A program made the position numbers and the translations under genes. This document shows positions 1 through 9,906 of a stretch of DNA of 64,000 nucleotides, piece by piece. Location: assembly GCA_036362985.1 (NCBI GenBank), contig JAYGXS010000004.1, forward strand, positions 22,102,186 through 22,166,185, given 5' to 3'. The notes below the pieces were generated by a model. It was not told the origin of the DNA. It searched no databases and worked only from the letters and a program-made list of their open reading frames with translations. This DNA comes from Ligula intestinalis (lineage: Eukaryota > Platyhelminthes > Cestoda > Diphyllobothriidea > Diphyllobothriidae). How positions within the stretch are numbered: position 1 is the first letter of the stretch; each line of letters opens with the position of its first letter.

Positions 1-1036
1 GGTTTCACTCATTAAACTATAACTACGTCGCTCGAAGCAAACCAAATAAGACGAAGGGTATGGCAGTAGAAAATGGCTTCGTATAAGTCATAGGTGTGAC
101 CTATTCAAAGAGAAGGGTGTATAAAAGGACATTTGGGGAACGCATCGGTTTGTGGCATTTTATCTGAAAAATCAACGAAGACCTTAGGCCTGTCAAGACT
201 CTTCTCACTTCGTATACCGGTGATTATAATCCATAAACTCACAACAGTAACCAGGAGAGAAACTGAAGCCTTTGCATATGACAGATGCGCTGTGAGTAAG
301 TCAGTCTGAATTTATAAAATCCTCGGCAGAGTGCGTAAACTGCAGAAAATAGCAAAACTGCGTAAATAAAAGCATTAACACATCACACAATTTTACAGAC
401 AATCTTTTCTAAAATAGTGACTCTCTTTCTTACAACGACCTCAGGTTCTTTCCTGATTTACAATGCCTGAGTAAAACTGTTTTAAAACTATATAAATACG
501 ATTTGATGAACGCGCATAAATAGCATAATGGTCCAAATTGTTTGAGTATTAAAAATGCAGACTACAAGCTGAGATGGGTTCTCTGAAAATCGACGATGTA
601 GAAATGCAGGCTGTTTTGTTGTGACGAAAAATAAAGTTACAACTCGCAGGTACTGCTTATCAGTTCCTCCACTAGTGAAAAGTTTCACCTTGAGACTTTA
701 ATTTCCCTTCAGCGAGGGGAGCAATGGTTTCGATCGAGAAACGTAGACTTAAACGTATTTTTATGAAATATGTGAAGTTCATTTCTCTTGAGAATTATGT
801 TGAACAGTGGCTTGTATGTGAGCTTTCGGTAGTATTTACTGCAAAAGCCAGCGCGACATGAAAATCAGACTTTAGTATGCCGTTGGGACTGTTTTGATTA
901 AAAAAATGGATAGGATCAGACGTGCACAAATGAATTGAAAAGTGAAAATTTTGAAACCGTCCAAACTGATATAATGCTGAAAGAAAAATGCATGCAATTA
1001 AACACTGCAGAAGATAATTTTGAATAAAATACATAT
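1..1036. other. Intergenic region downstream of neugrin-like gene
   Basis: AT-rich sequence without a supportable gene. The short open frames here have no recognisable motif, no splice-site support and no composition bias. The only functional element I can place is the polyadenylation signal of the neighbouring minus-strand gene at the right edge. Confidence 0.5.
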
Positions 1037-1037
1037 G

Positions 1038-1043
1038 TTTATT
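1038..1043 (-). terminator. Poly(A) signal of neugrin-like gene
   Basis: The minus strand reads AATAAA here, 16 nt beyond the TAG stop codon of the neugrin-like reading frame. The 3' UTR would be only about 35-40 nt, which is compact but plausible for a flatworm housekeeping gene. Confidence 0.55.
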
Positions 1044-1058
1044 GAAAATATCACAAAA

Positions 1059-2156
1059 CTATCCACCAATGCGTCGAAAACGAAATAGTTTCGAGAAATC
1101 TGTGTCTACTTTTGATTGCATTTTGAGGGTATTCGGTTTATTTTCCGGTACTGATCGCTTAACACTGGTTGAATTGAGTAAAAGCCATTCACGAAATACA
1201 GGTTGAAAAGTCGACGAGGGGTCTTTACGCAGACTTTCGACAAAAGGGGAAAATTTCTGGTCTCTGAAAAGACCCATAATCATTCTGATGACATCGAGCT
1301 GCTGTCCTCTCATGAGGACGACATTATTGTGCGGTAGAAGTGGCTTCTGTATGTTTTCGGCTATCTTCTGAAAGGGTCCCGGACTGTGCTGCGATAGTTT
1401 GCGCTGATATACGTCAAGAGATGTTTCTAATGGGAGTGGAAGGTTGGAATTTCCGTCCGCAAACGAAAGAAGGTCTACAACGTTGTGGAGGCCAACCCAA
1501 CGCAGATCTCGGGGTAGTTTATGGCTAAGGGCGTTTAAAACTGCTGAGAGAGTGGGTTTAATGTAGCCCATTTCCAGTTGTAGCTCAACGATTACGCGTA
1601 TTATGTTTATCCAACGACTGATGCAAGCAGTATCATGATGAATGACACTTTCTAGAGACCGGAAGACACGATTGGGCTGTTTCTGAGACTTAAGCAAGAA
1701 TTTTGAAGCTCCAGAATATGATATGGGGAAATTCTTGCTGATTGTCTCGGCGCTCCATTCGTCGGGACTGAGAGAAGACAGGTAAATAAGTTGTTCTTTC
1801 GCCTGCCATGTCAGGACACTTGACTCTGCGGGGGGGGCTGTAAGTGAAAAGTTAGCCTTAATATGTTGTTGATGGGAATACCTGAAGTTTTTGCGGAAAA
1901 TAATTGCAGCCTTCACCCGCTTACGTTGAACTTCGTTGGCCCTGGAAATTGCTTCGCCGGTAGTTCCAGGCATATCGTTTAACAGGGAGTTCGATAAAGC
2001 TTCGATATTTTCATCAAATGTAGGATCATTTTTGAGTTCTTTTTGAAACTCTTTCTGCAATTTGGACTTTTTTCCGGCTCCGAATGGCCGCCGAAATAGG
2101 CAGAACTTCCAGCATGTCGACACTGTGAACGTCCGGGGACCTCCTAAAGCGAGCAT
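1059..2156 (-). CDS. NGRN: Neugrin-like mitochondrial protein, intronless
   Basis: This is a single open frame of 365 residues. Residues 115-126 read LTWQAKEQLIYL, followed by DEWS at 132-135 and FLLKS at 153-157. This matches the signature of the neugrin/Rrg9 family (LTW.A.EQ..YL, then P..WS, then LKS), and the core is preceded by a basic stretch. Vertebrate neugrin is a mitochondrial RNA-binding protein needed for 16S rRNA stability and mitoribosome assembly; that role is inferred from the family. The first about 40 residues are rich in Arg, Lys, Ser and aromatics with no acids, consistent with a mitochondrial presequence. The start is supported by an in-frame TAG five codons upstream of the ATG. 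The protein is longer than human neugrin (about 290 residues), with an extra C-terminal half of about 200 residues that I do not recognise. An AATAAA lies 16 nt past the stop. No intron is needed. Confidence 0.72.
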   Translation of the reverse strand: MLALGGPRTFTVSTCWKFCLFRRPFGAGKKSKLQKEFQKELKNDPTFDENIEALSNSLLNDMPGTTGEAISRANEVQRKRVKAAIIFRKNFRYSHQQHIKANFSLTAPPAESSVLTWQAKEQLIYLSSLSPDEWSAETISKNFPISYSGASKFLLKSQKQPNRVFRSLESVIHHDTACISRWINIIRVIVELQLEMGYIKPTLSAVLNALSHKLPRDLRWVGLHNVVDLLSFADGNSNLPLPLETSLDVYQRKLSQHSPGPFQKIAENIQKPLLPHNNVVLMRGQQLDVIRMIMGLFRDQKFSPFVESLRKDPSSTFQPVFREWLLLNSTSVKRSVPENKPNTLKMQSKVDTDFSKLFRFRRIGG

Positions 2157-3708
2157 GTGTTTGTTTGTCTATCCGCCTAGCTTTTTGAACTGGCTTTTTA
2201 GAGGCGAGTGATGTTTGCTCAACACAAATTGGATCCGAGGAAATAAGATAGGTAGCAGGTACGGCACAACTGAAGTTTATAAAACAGAAATTATTTTTTC
2301 TGAATTATCTTTTTAAATTAAGAAAATATAGTTTAGAACCTACTTTAAGGTGGCTGATGTTGGTTAGCACACAACCAGAGGCACTGAAAACAACACCCTC
2401 CCTCTCACGACCTACATGCGAGCACTATTGATTACAGAGTGCTTTTCGGTGATTTCACTTCTATCCCGGTCAAAATTATGTAAAAGTTGTTGCAGATGCT
2501 TAAGTAAATCAATGCTGAACAAACGCTGCGGTAAGTTTTCATTCGGACATGAAGAGGTGCAATTAACTATGTTCTGCAATCCGTTAAGGAAATGATGAAA
2601 GAGATGAAAATGAAAGTGGCAGTTACACGAATTCTAACCGGAAGTTTGAATATCAAGGTTGCTCAGTTCGGCAGCCAGTCACTTTTAGGACTGGGACAAA
2701 AAGTGGGGCATATATCAGTGCCTGCATTCTTAATCCTCCTCGAGCCAGAGGTTTGTGAGCTCTCTTCGAAAAAGAAGACGATGGGCAATGTATTGCGCTG
2801 ATGTACCCAAGACTAAACACTGCAGGACGAATAGGGGTAATCTAGGACTTCGCAAGCACACCACATCAAATGAGGGCACCCATTTGATATGCAGGCACGA
2901 GCTCGGGATAGTAAAACCTTGTTGGAGAGAAGTGAGGTCTTGCGCGTGGCATGTATTAACAATCGAGTCAAAGGGAAGTTTATACGAATGACAATAAAAT
3001 TGTTTGGTAACCTCTTAATGTGCATCACTCCATGCTATCATATCGAGCAAAAGGGCGTCAAAATGTGTTGGGAGGTCTACGTGCGACAGCACATAGCAGT
3101 ATCGAGGTCTAAGGCTGTAGCCCACGGTTTTCAGGCATGGAAGTTGCTACAAATAATTTAGAAATACAAAATTAAAACATCCAATAACGTTAAAATCGAC
3201 ATAAACCGCATATTTTAAATGCTTCCAAAGCCGGCAACCGCAATAAAGCAGCGTTCACTACGTTTAAAGGGATTGAAAGCCACCTTATTGCGAAATAAAA
3301 TTTCCGTGCGCACTAAAGATATTTTCGGACCACCTTCAGGAATAGACGATCAAGGTTTCGGTTTATAAATTACCAAATTTTTTGCAATTTCAAACGCTTA
3401 AAATACTTTTTTAAGGGAAAAGGTCTCAACAAATTTTTGGTTTTAAACTCTTTACTCATATAATTAACAGGTAAACACCTGGTTTCGTGGCTAACATATA
3501 TTTTGTCGTGTCGTAATTATGCTAATGCAAGTGCAAGATCATGTGAAACTGAAAGCCGAACGTATATTACGATAGAATCTAAACAGAGCTGTTTACTATC
3601 AGATGGACGTTGATACTAAATTACATCTCCCGCCCGAGATTCAACATACTAAATCAAGACACATTCTGGATACCAATCAGTTGCGTCCCATTTTTTACAT
3701 AGATAGAT

Positions 3709-3741
<33 letters not shown>

Positions 3742-4766
3742 ACTTTATTTTGAAGATAAAATAAAAAGTTTTAGCAAAAAATAGCTCCATTTACGGAGAG
3801 AAAAAAATAAGGTAAATTCCCTGCTAGCACAATCCCCGTTTTCCCCCACCGCTCGACGGGGGAGAACGGGGCAGAACAAGGCTATACCACCGCTGAGAAC
3901 GGGGCTCAGGGCGGGATTGTCAACCCGTTTTCTTCCATTGCCGAAAAAAATTGGCAGCACGATGCGTTATTTTGCTCCTTTTAGCACTTACCGCCTTCCC
4001 AAACGCTCCTCTCCCGTTGCGTAAAATGCCTCCGCCACCCTCCCCCCCTAAGGTCCCCCAAAGCTGCTCATTGACGCTTTTGGGCAAAGGACAAGTCCTT
4101 ATGTAATAGAAGTTGTGTTATATTAGTAGATAAAGAAGGTATGAGAAAATTTGTACAAACGTTTGTCAATGTCAATATTTAAATGTTTTTCAATGTTCGG
4201 GGAGGCATAATTTGTCGACGGCAGGATAGCTGTCTCCTTTAATGGAAAAAATGAAAATTTTAAGGTTGTCGATATGTTAGCAAGAATAAAGTTATAAATT
4301 GTAATTAAAAGGACATTGTCGGCAAAAGGTAACCAATAAGGCCATTGTATTCAATGGCACTTACAGTGTCCTCTGACTGAAGGTATGAGGTCATCACTTT
4401 GCCCGCAGCGGTCTCTGTTCGTGTTTCTCGGATGCCTTCATACCGATCCCGCGAACCATGGAACAACTCAATGGTGGTATTCTTTATGACGTCCTGTTTG
4501 ACGTTATGTAACCCCGGGTGTCGGCGTGTGGTCTCTCAAGATTACAAAGATGATTGCAACTTACCCGTAAAAATTGTAAAGAGTGTACTGCCTATGAATG
4601 ACTTCCTATCCTTCTGCGTTGAACCATGCCACGTTAAAGTGGTGCAGAGTTGTGGTTTGAGTAGTTGGGCTAAGATGTGCCGTTTAATCTCTTTGGGGCT
4701 GCGGCCGCCAACCGAGAGGAGGAATGTAACCTACATGTCAAAATTGTTTAATTAATTCGACCGTTA
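2157..4766. other. Intergenic region, no gene recognised
   Basis: Several short frames (2592-2801, 2755-2991, 2889-3161 plus; 3745-3960 minus; 4399-4755 plus) overlap each other on both strands. They show no motif or exon-like boundary. A GATA microsatellite sits at 3700-3741, followed by a C/G-rich stretch near 3840-3910. The region could be old unrecognisable repeat sequence. Confidence 0.4.
3700..3741. repeat. (GATA)n microsatellite
   Basis: About ten uninterrupted or near-uninterrupted copies of the tetranucleotide, with one AAAG-type interruption near 3711. It lies in the intergenic space between two minus-strand genes. Confidence 0.95.
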
Positions 4767-4966
4767 TCATACGCTATCCTGCAAAATTGTTAATTCCTTT
4801 TCAAAGCATTTGAGAAACAACCGGAGGGCCTCGTCTGTGCATAGTGGCAGACCAGACCCCGTGGCACCTTCATCGCTTACCAATGTGCGGCGAGCGTCAG
4901 AAGTAGCGGCCTCAATTTGCTCTAGTTTTGTTAGTATCACGCTGAGGTCCAATGTTTCGTTCTCTG
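4767..4966 (-). CDS. Terminal exon of unrecognised gene
   Basis: Begins after an AACCAG acceptor, with two bases completing the codon split by the previous exon (ACA, Thr), and ends at TGA. It encodes ENETLDLSVILTKLEQIEAA, then a Gly/Ser turn, then a short helix ending ELTILQDSV. The final residues D-S-V could loosely resemble a C-terminal PDZ ligand; this is only a suggestion. Confidence 0.45.
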
Positions 4967-5669
4967 CTGGTTAACTCAGTGAAATTTTAAAATTTGAAGA
5001 AGACCAATCTTACCGATTCCAATCTGTGTCATGTTGATACACTTGTCTATACTCAGTGTTTTTTTGTAAGGAAAATTTAATAAGCCATAATGAGCGGTCT
5101 TAACTTGACTTCTCAAAAAGTTGCCTAACCAATGTTAACTCCTGCCGCATGAGCGATTCTAGAGATTCAAAGTGGGAGTACATCTCAGATCTTAGAGCAC
5201 TTATGCTCGCCTCCAAAGACGTTTGGCGCTGCTCGTCTGAGCGCGGCACTGCTGTAATCATCTGCACAGGCACAAGAGTGGGCGAGGTGGAAGTGGAAGG
5301 CACCCTAAAATAATCTTGCGTAAAAGATCTTTCTGAGTGATTGTGGGCCAGCCCAATAAGCTTTTCGTGGGCGGCATGGGAGTCTGTGTTGGATATTCTC
5401 CACATCGCTGGTTTTCTCCTCAGACTCGGTTGTTAGTTCACGCGGAATCCTAGATGACACATAATTACCAATAGTATGTACTTACTTCTTCCTGAACTCC
5501 TTGCCAATATGTGTGGGTTCTGAACTTGACAATTCTGACGTGTCCTCGGCCCGCCTCACGCACTGACGGGCCTTTTGTAAGCTTTCGTACCGTCTGTGGA
5601 CCCGTATGGGGTACAACGACGTACCCTCTGGAGGAGGCTCCTGCGGGGCTAACAACCATTTCACTGTCT
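4767..5669 (-). CDS. Unrecognised gene, last three exons (C-terminal ~235 residues)
   Basis: Three minus-strand exons join with consistent phases: 5669-5486, 5424-5105 and 4966-4767. The first ends at a strong donor (GTAAGT). The second enters after an AG in phase 2 and leaves at GTTAAG in phase 1. The third enters after AACCAG and ends at TGA. Splicing removes the apparent stop just after the second donor. The protein end reads from a basic stretch (HRRYESLQKARQ, then KEFRKN-LRRKP) through a Ser/Thr/Pro-rich linker to two amphipathic helical segments (SLEASISALRSEMYSHFES and LDLSVILTKLEQIEAAT) that look like a coiled coil. I do not recognise the family. The layout resembles the cytosolic tail of a channel or scaffold protein, but that is speculation. 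Upstream exons must lie above 5669; I could not place them, and a Penelope-like insertion plus LINE sequence begins near 6.4 kb. Confidence 0.5.
5105..5424 (-). CDS. Penultimate exon of unrecognised gene
   Basis: 320 bases (1 + 106 codons + 1) between an ACCGAG acceptor and a GTTAAG donor. The frame encodes a basic start, a Ser/Thr/Pro-rich middle (PSTSTSPTLVP) and a helical end (SLESLMRQELTLVRQLFEKS). If the donor were not used, translation would stop two codons later at TAA, so an alternative shorter C-terminus is possible. Confidence 0.45.
5486..5669 (-). CDS. Internal exon of unrecognised gene
   Basis: 184 bases between an ATCTTCAG acceptor and a consensus GTAAGT donor. The frame reads WLLAPQEPPPEGTSLYPIRV and then HRRYESLQKARQCVRR and acidic/Ser residues. 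The 2-base overhang at the donor matches the 1-base entry of the next exon. The acceptor choice (5669 or 5667) is uncertain. Confidence 0.4.
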
Positions 5670-6500
5670 CTGAAGATGGCTACATCGTGAAAGTATGGTC
5701 CGCGGGATGTAACCAGGATTCTGCCACCACGCATACCGTTTTCTCATGGCAAAATTCAATGGCGACGAACAGCTGAAGTCAAAGTAAAATGCAAGAACAT
5801 CCTTCACTGTAGTTAGTGTAGCATTGAAGGAGGAGTGCACATTTTTTAAATCTTTATTGTCCAAAAAAAGTATGGAGAAGAGGAATCAGTAAAAATGTGC
5901 TGTTTATCTTAAAAGGAACATATTTACAAACAACGTCACCAAGGGATGCAGTATGGGAAAAGTCCTTTAATATGGAAGCTTACGTGTTTTAAGTCTCTAT
6001 CTCAGTATAGAAGACACGCTTCTTGGAAATTATTCAAGCATTGACTATATATTTCCAAAGTTTGGAATTTTCTACGTGGAAATCTGAATCCGGTTGCTCT
6101 GAAAAATTCCTCCGCTGTGAATTATTTCCAAAGTTTGGAAATTGCTTCTTGGACGTGTCGATTTTGTGAAAAACTCCTCTGTGCCACAAAAATCTGCACA
6201 TCTCCAAATTTACGCCGAGGCTGAGTCCTTATATCACTGTGTTGTTATATACCCTTATCCTAATTTTGTCATAATAATTAGGATAAAAGTGACTCTCACG
6301 TTATTCCTAAGGAAATTGTTTAACCAAACACAGTTCATTGTGTCTGTCAGGAACTCAATATTTTACTCTGACTTGCTGTAACCTGCTTGTCTCAGTTAAC
6401 TTGCACTATCTGGCCAATCGATCTTCTCTCCGCCTCACTCCTACAGGCTCTTGGGTTTGGCTTCCGACTTACTTGGCAATATCAGACGCAGGTCGTAACA
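5670..6500. other. Non-coding stretch with small duplication
   Basis: No supportable exon. A minus-strand frame ending at 5741 before GTATGCG is a weak exon candidate whose phase does not fit the next acceptor. A short direct repeat (ATTTCCAAAGTTTGGAA) occurs at about 6050 and again at about 6124. Confidence 0.35.
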
Positions 6501-6519
6501 CAAAAAAAATCTTACATTG

Positions 6520-6744
6520 TATGGAGAGTTTAGATGCTACAAGTCCGTTAGCACGAAACGCTTCGCCTCCGCCTGATCGCGAACCCGGGTCGCCAAATCT
6601 GGTTATTGGTGGTGTTAGCACCTCAGGCAGCCCGGCCACTTCGATACGGGCCCTTGACAACCATGTTAAGATCCGACCAGAAAGTAACTGCCCATATGGC
6701 TACTTAAATAATTTTAAAGCAACGTTTCCCTGGTGCAAATTTAA
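6520..6744 (+). mobile_element. LINE ORF1-like fragment, left of Penelope insertion
   Basis: The plus-strand frame contains a low-complexity Pro/Ser/Gly stretch (SPPPDREPGSP) and runs up to the Penelope inverted repeat. A comparable ORF1-like frame resumes on the other side at 8676. The simplest reading is one LINE 5' region split by the insertion. The assignment is weak because ORF1 proteins are poorly conserved. Confidence 0.3.
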
Positions 6745-6876
6745 ATATGGCAATAGCAGCAAAATGATTTATTGGATCCATATCATTTCGAAAGAGCTCG
6801 TCAGTTGCCGCCTCTCATTACTTAACGTGAATCACAAAAGAGAAGATACACAATGAATTCGTACAGAAAAATCGAT
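6745..6876 (+). repeat. Left arm of 132-bp perfect inverted repeat
   Basis: This segment is the exact reverse complement of 8544-8675, and I found no mismatch over 132 bp. It contains the 5' end of the Penelope-like ORF in the opposite orientation. An inverted, 5'-truncated partial copy is a structure often seen at Penelope-like insertions. Confidence 0.93.
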
Positions 6877-7016
6877 GTCAACACAAGGTCATAAGGAGTG
6901 GCCAAGTGGCTAATCAATAACATGAGAAGTTCAAAAGCTATGGTCAGCAAAAATAACAGGGAAAAAACACCTGAAGTAATAACTTAGGAGAAAACTGTAT
7001 AAACAGGGAGCCAATG

Positions 7017-8567
7017 TTACCAAGGCAAAGTTAGGTTCACTACATGCTCCAACTGTTTACATAGGTCGGGTTTGACCCGCCGTATGTAGGCTGCCTCCAG
7101 GTAGCGTAAAGTGCGAGTTGTTCGTGCTCGAACAAGTACTCGGAAGGACGTTTGGGGGTCAACAGAATGGCCCGAGTCTAACAGATGTTCAGTAACTGAG
7201 GATCGTGGAATTCTGTTTTCCTGTTTCATTAGCCAGCTAGGTAAATGTTCCTTAGCTCTGGTGGCCAATTGCCTCTGCGTTCGCCCTATGTACTTGCATC
7301 CGCAAGTACATGTAAATTCATTAATGCAGTTTGAGGTGGCGTGCATCGGCATGGCATCCTTCGCATGAGGAACTGGTAAAGGCTTTGTCAGATTGCATAT
7401 TATCAGATCAGCAGCATAGTACGTCCTTTCAATGGCATTACGAAGGCGTCTTTTGATGGTGTTTAGTATGTTGTCGCCCTTAAATGGTAAGGAAATGAAG
7501 ACGGGCTTTTTTGGTGCTAATTGTTGCGTCAATTTAGGTCTGAGAGGTTTATTGTATTTGTCTATAAATTGACTTGGATATCCTCGCTTCATAAGTGTGC
7601 GTTTAAGGTTGGTTAATTCATTATCCAATGTATCCGTAGAACAGATCATTCTGGTCCTCTGGAAAAGAGTATATACCAAGTTACGTTTCCATTGAATGGG
7701 AACAAAACTAAGATAATGTAAATACTGTCCTTTCCAGGTGTTTTTATGGAAGACTGTCCGTGTAATGGAACCATCTTTCTGTCTGGATAAGTTAACGTCG
7801 AGAAAGGAAAGATGGTTATCTTGTTCCTGTTCCATGGTAAATTTTATCTTAGGATGCAGACTGTTCATTGTAGACAATAATCCTTCGGCTTCCCTTGGAT
7901 TGTCCACAATCGCAAATATATCATCTACATATCGTCTGTATAATGTGTTTTTGTTCAATTTGGCAGATACTTTGTCTTCTAAATGGCCCATAAATATGTC
8001 AGCAAAGGTAGGTCCTAGTGGGCTTCCCATCGCGACTCCGTCAATTTGTCGGTATAATTGTCCGTTGAATAGAAATTGGACATTCTTTGTACATAATTGT
8101 AGTAAGTTTCGTAATATTTCAGGGGCCAGATGGGTATCCGAAGAATAAGTGCAAATTATATCAATAGTTTCTTCCAAGGGAACGTTGGTAAATAATGACT
8201 CAACGTACAAGGATATCATGTGTTTGTCGGAAATATTTTGGTGTCTTATTTCGTCCACAAAATGGAAACTATCTTTTAATGTGTAAGAAGAAAACCTTTT
8301 GCGAATTGGTTCTATTTCCTTCACAAGCCATTGTGCTAGTCTATGAAATGGTGAGTTTGACATGGATAGAATTGGCCGTAAAGGAATATCCTTTTTATGT
8401 GTTTTTGGTAAACCGTATAGTCGTGGTATATATGAACCCCTGGGTTTTAGGGACAGAGCTGTTTTGGAATCCATTAGATTATTATCCAACAGAAGCTTGA
8501 TCATTTTCCAGGCAGAGGCTTCCAATGCCTTGGTTTCATCGATATCGATTTTTCTGTACGAATTCAT
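7017..8567 (-). CDS. Penelope-like reverse transcriptase with GIY-YIG endonuclease
   Basis: 516 residues with no internal stop. The RT shows LPKTHK (53-58), RPILS (64-68), a motif A region SLYVESLFTNVP (119-130), motif B GVAMGSPLGPTFAD (177-190), motif C YVDD (213-216), and FLDV (255-258). The C-terminal endonuclease shows cysteines around 414-424, KYIGRT (425-430), R438 and E440-H441, as in the YIG half of GIY-YIG nucleases. Known elements prime reverse transcription at nicks cut by this nuclease. In motif A the usual catalytic Asp (F-D-V) is Tyr at residue 121 (codon TAC at 8207-8205), so this copy is probably catalytically dead. The N-terminal domain found in full-length elements is missing: an in-frame TAA lies nine codons upstream of the ATG. 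Confidence 0.9.
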   Translation of the reverse strand: MNSYRKIDIDETKALEASAWKMIKLLLDNNLMDSKTALSLKPRGSYIPRLYGLPKTHKKDIPLRPILSMSNSPFHRLAQWLVKEIEPIRKRFSSYTLKDSFHFVDEIRHQNISDKHMISLYVESLFTNVPLEETIDIICTYSSDTHLAPEILRNLLQLCTKNVQFLFNGQLYRQIDGVAMGSPLGPTFADIFMGHLEDKVSAKLNKNTLYRRYVDDIFAIVDNPREAEGLLSTMNSLHPKIKFTMEQEQDNHLSFLDVNLSRQKDGSITRTVFHKNTWKGQYLHYLSFVPIQWKRNLVYTLFQRTRMICSTDTLDNELTNLKRTLMKRGYPSQFIDKYNKPLRPKLTQQLAPKKPVFISLPFKGDNILNTIKRRLRNAIERTYYAADLIICNLTKPLPVPHAKDAMPMHATSNCINEFTCTCGCKYIGRTQRQLATRAKEHLPSWLMKQENRIPRSSVTEHLLDSGHSVDPQTSFRVLVRARTTRTLRYLEAAYIRRVKPDLCKQLEHVVNLTLPW

Positions 8568-8675
8568 TGTGTATCTTCTCTTTTGTGATTCACGTTAAGT
8601 AATGAGAGGCGGCAACTGACGAGCTCTTTCGAAATGATATGGATCCAATAAATCATTTTGCTGCTATTGCCATAT
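8544..8675 (-). repeat. Right arm of 132-bp perfect inverted repeat
   Basis: Exact reverse complement of 6745-6876. It includes the ATG and first codons of the Penelope-like frame and about 110 bp upstream of it. Confidence 0.93.
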
Positions 8676-9896
8676 TAAATAATTTTATAAATTTTCCACC
8701 TTCCGCCAAACGGCCAAGATGTCGACTACGTTTACCGAAGTTAGACTGTGAGGACTTCGTCCTCCGCCAGGAGTTTTCGGAGATGAAGCAGGAACTTTAC
8801 CACAAGGTAAATAAACTGAAACAAGAGATAGCCTATCTAAAAACGCATATTTCTTATACAGCGGTTAAAACAGCCCTTGTCGGCCAAAAACCGGGGGTAA
8901 ATAAAAGTACATATGCTCAGATAGCCTCGGCCGGTAAACCTGAAACTTGCATATCATCTGCCGAACCAAGTAAACCAGCGGGCGTCTCACTCGATCGCAA
9001 ATAAACTAAAAAAAATCCGCTGTCTACTCCATCGTTACTCTGCTCAGGCAGCACTAACAATGATCTGCATTTGCGTCCTAGCGTCACATCGTTGCTTGAT
9101 GCTGCACTAGAAAGCGATGATACAGAGGTCGATAAGATCATGAAGCCAAAAAAGCATAGGGCTACAAAGGCTCGAAAGTCTAAATGGGCCAGGAATGCAC
9201 AGTCAGCTAACCCAAAAACCGGCACATCAGGACCCATCAAACCTTTAGTACCGGATACAGATGGCCGCTTGGTCGGAACTCGTGAGCTCGCAACAGATGC
9301 ACCAGTGAGTCACAAGCAGAATATAGTTGTAAAAGGGGCTCCAGAGATAGCGTCAACAATTGCACAAGAACGAGTTGACGCTGATATTGACTTGGATTTG
9401 GACATGTCTGTCGACACGCCTGAAACCTGCATATCGGACCATCTGTCAAGCCCACAGGCTATACCATCGTCACTCGGCTCAAGCGACACTAGCGATTATC
9501 GGGATTTGCATCCTAGCACCACATCGTTGCTCGACTCTGCACAAGAAAGCGATGACCAAGAGTTTGACAAGATCATAACTCAAAAGAGGCATAAGCCTAA
9601 GAAAGCCAAACGGTTCACGAGTTTGCATTCAGCTAACCCAATAGCCAGTACATCAGAACCGCGTGTACCGGCTACAATTGCTCCCTCGGCTGAAGCACGT
9701 GAGCTTGCAACATATGCCCCATTGAGTCGCAAGCAGAAAATAGTTGTAAAGGGGGCCCCAGAGTCAGAGTCGTCAATTGCACAAGAACGAATTGACCATG
9801 ACGTGGGTCTTATGCGAGTGTACGCCAAACCGTTGCAAAAACCAGGCGAGTCTTTCCGCATTCTTAAGACATTTCGAATAGGGAAGGCTCCAACAG
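8676..9896 (+). mobile_element. LINE ORF1 with internal tandem duplication
   Basis: The plus-strand frames 8639-9004 and 9071-9922 form one broken ORF1-like protein. It starts with a coiled-coil-like segment (EFSEMKQELYHKVNKLKQEI) and then carries two related blocks of roughly 130 residues. Block landmarks repeat: PETCIS, TSLLD.A.ESDD, ANP...TS, RELAT.AP.S.KQ, IVVKGAPE and IAQER. The first block is broken by TAA at 9002-9004. The second runs into the assembly gap. No C-terminal zinc knuckles are visible. The protein was probably nucleic-acid-binding; the host LINE clade is uncertain (CR1-like suggested by neighbouring fragments). Confidence 0.5.
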
Positions 9897-9906
9897 NNNN
9901 NNNNNN
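9897..9906. other. Assembly gap (10 N)
   Basis: Ten ambiguous bases. Its real length is unknown; the missing part of the LINE (ORF2) may have been lost here or collapsed in assembly. Confidence 1.

Larger units (their letters stand above)
6745..8675 (-). mobile_element. Penelope-like element, 5'-truncated, recent
   Basis: The element consists of a long reverse-transcriptase/GIY-YIG frame (7017-8567) flanked by perfect 132-bp inverted arms. The sequence TTAAATAATTTTA occurs at 6704-6716 and again at 8675-8687, and could be a target-site duplication. On the left side about 28 bp separate it from the arm, so this is not certain. The insertion interrupts a LINE ORF1-like sequence. The arm identity and the unbroken frame indicate a young insertion. 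Confidence 0.8.

Noticed and set aside
7111..8598. Plus-strand frames opposite the Penelope-like ORF
   Set aside because: They are antisense shadows of the reverse-transcriptase frame; the minus frame carries all conserved motifs.
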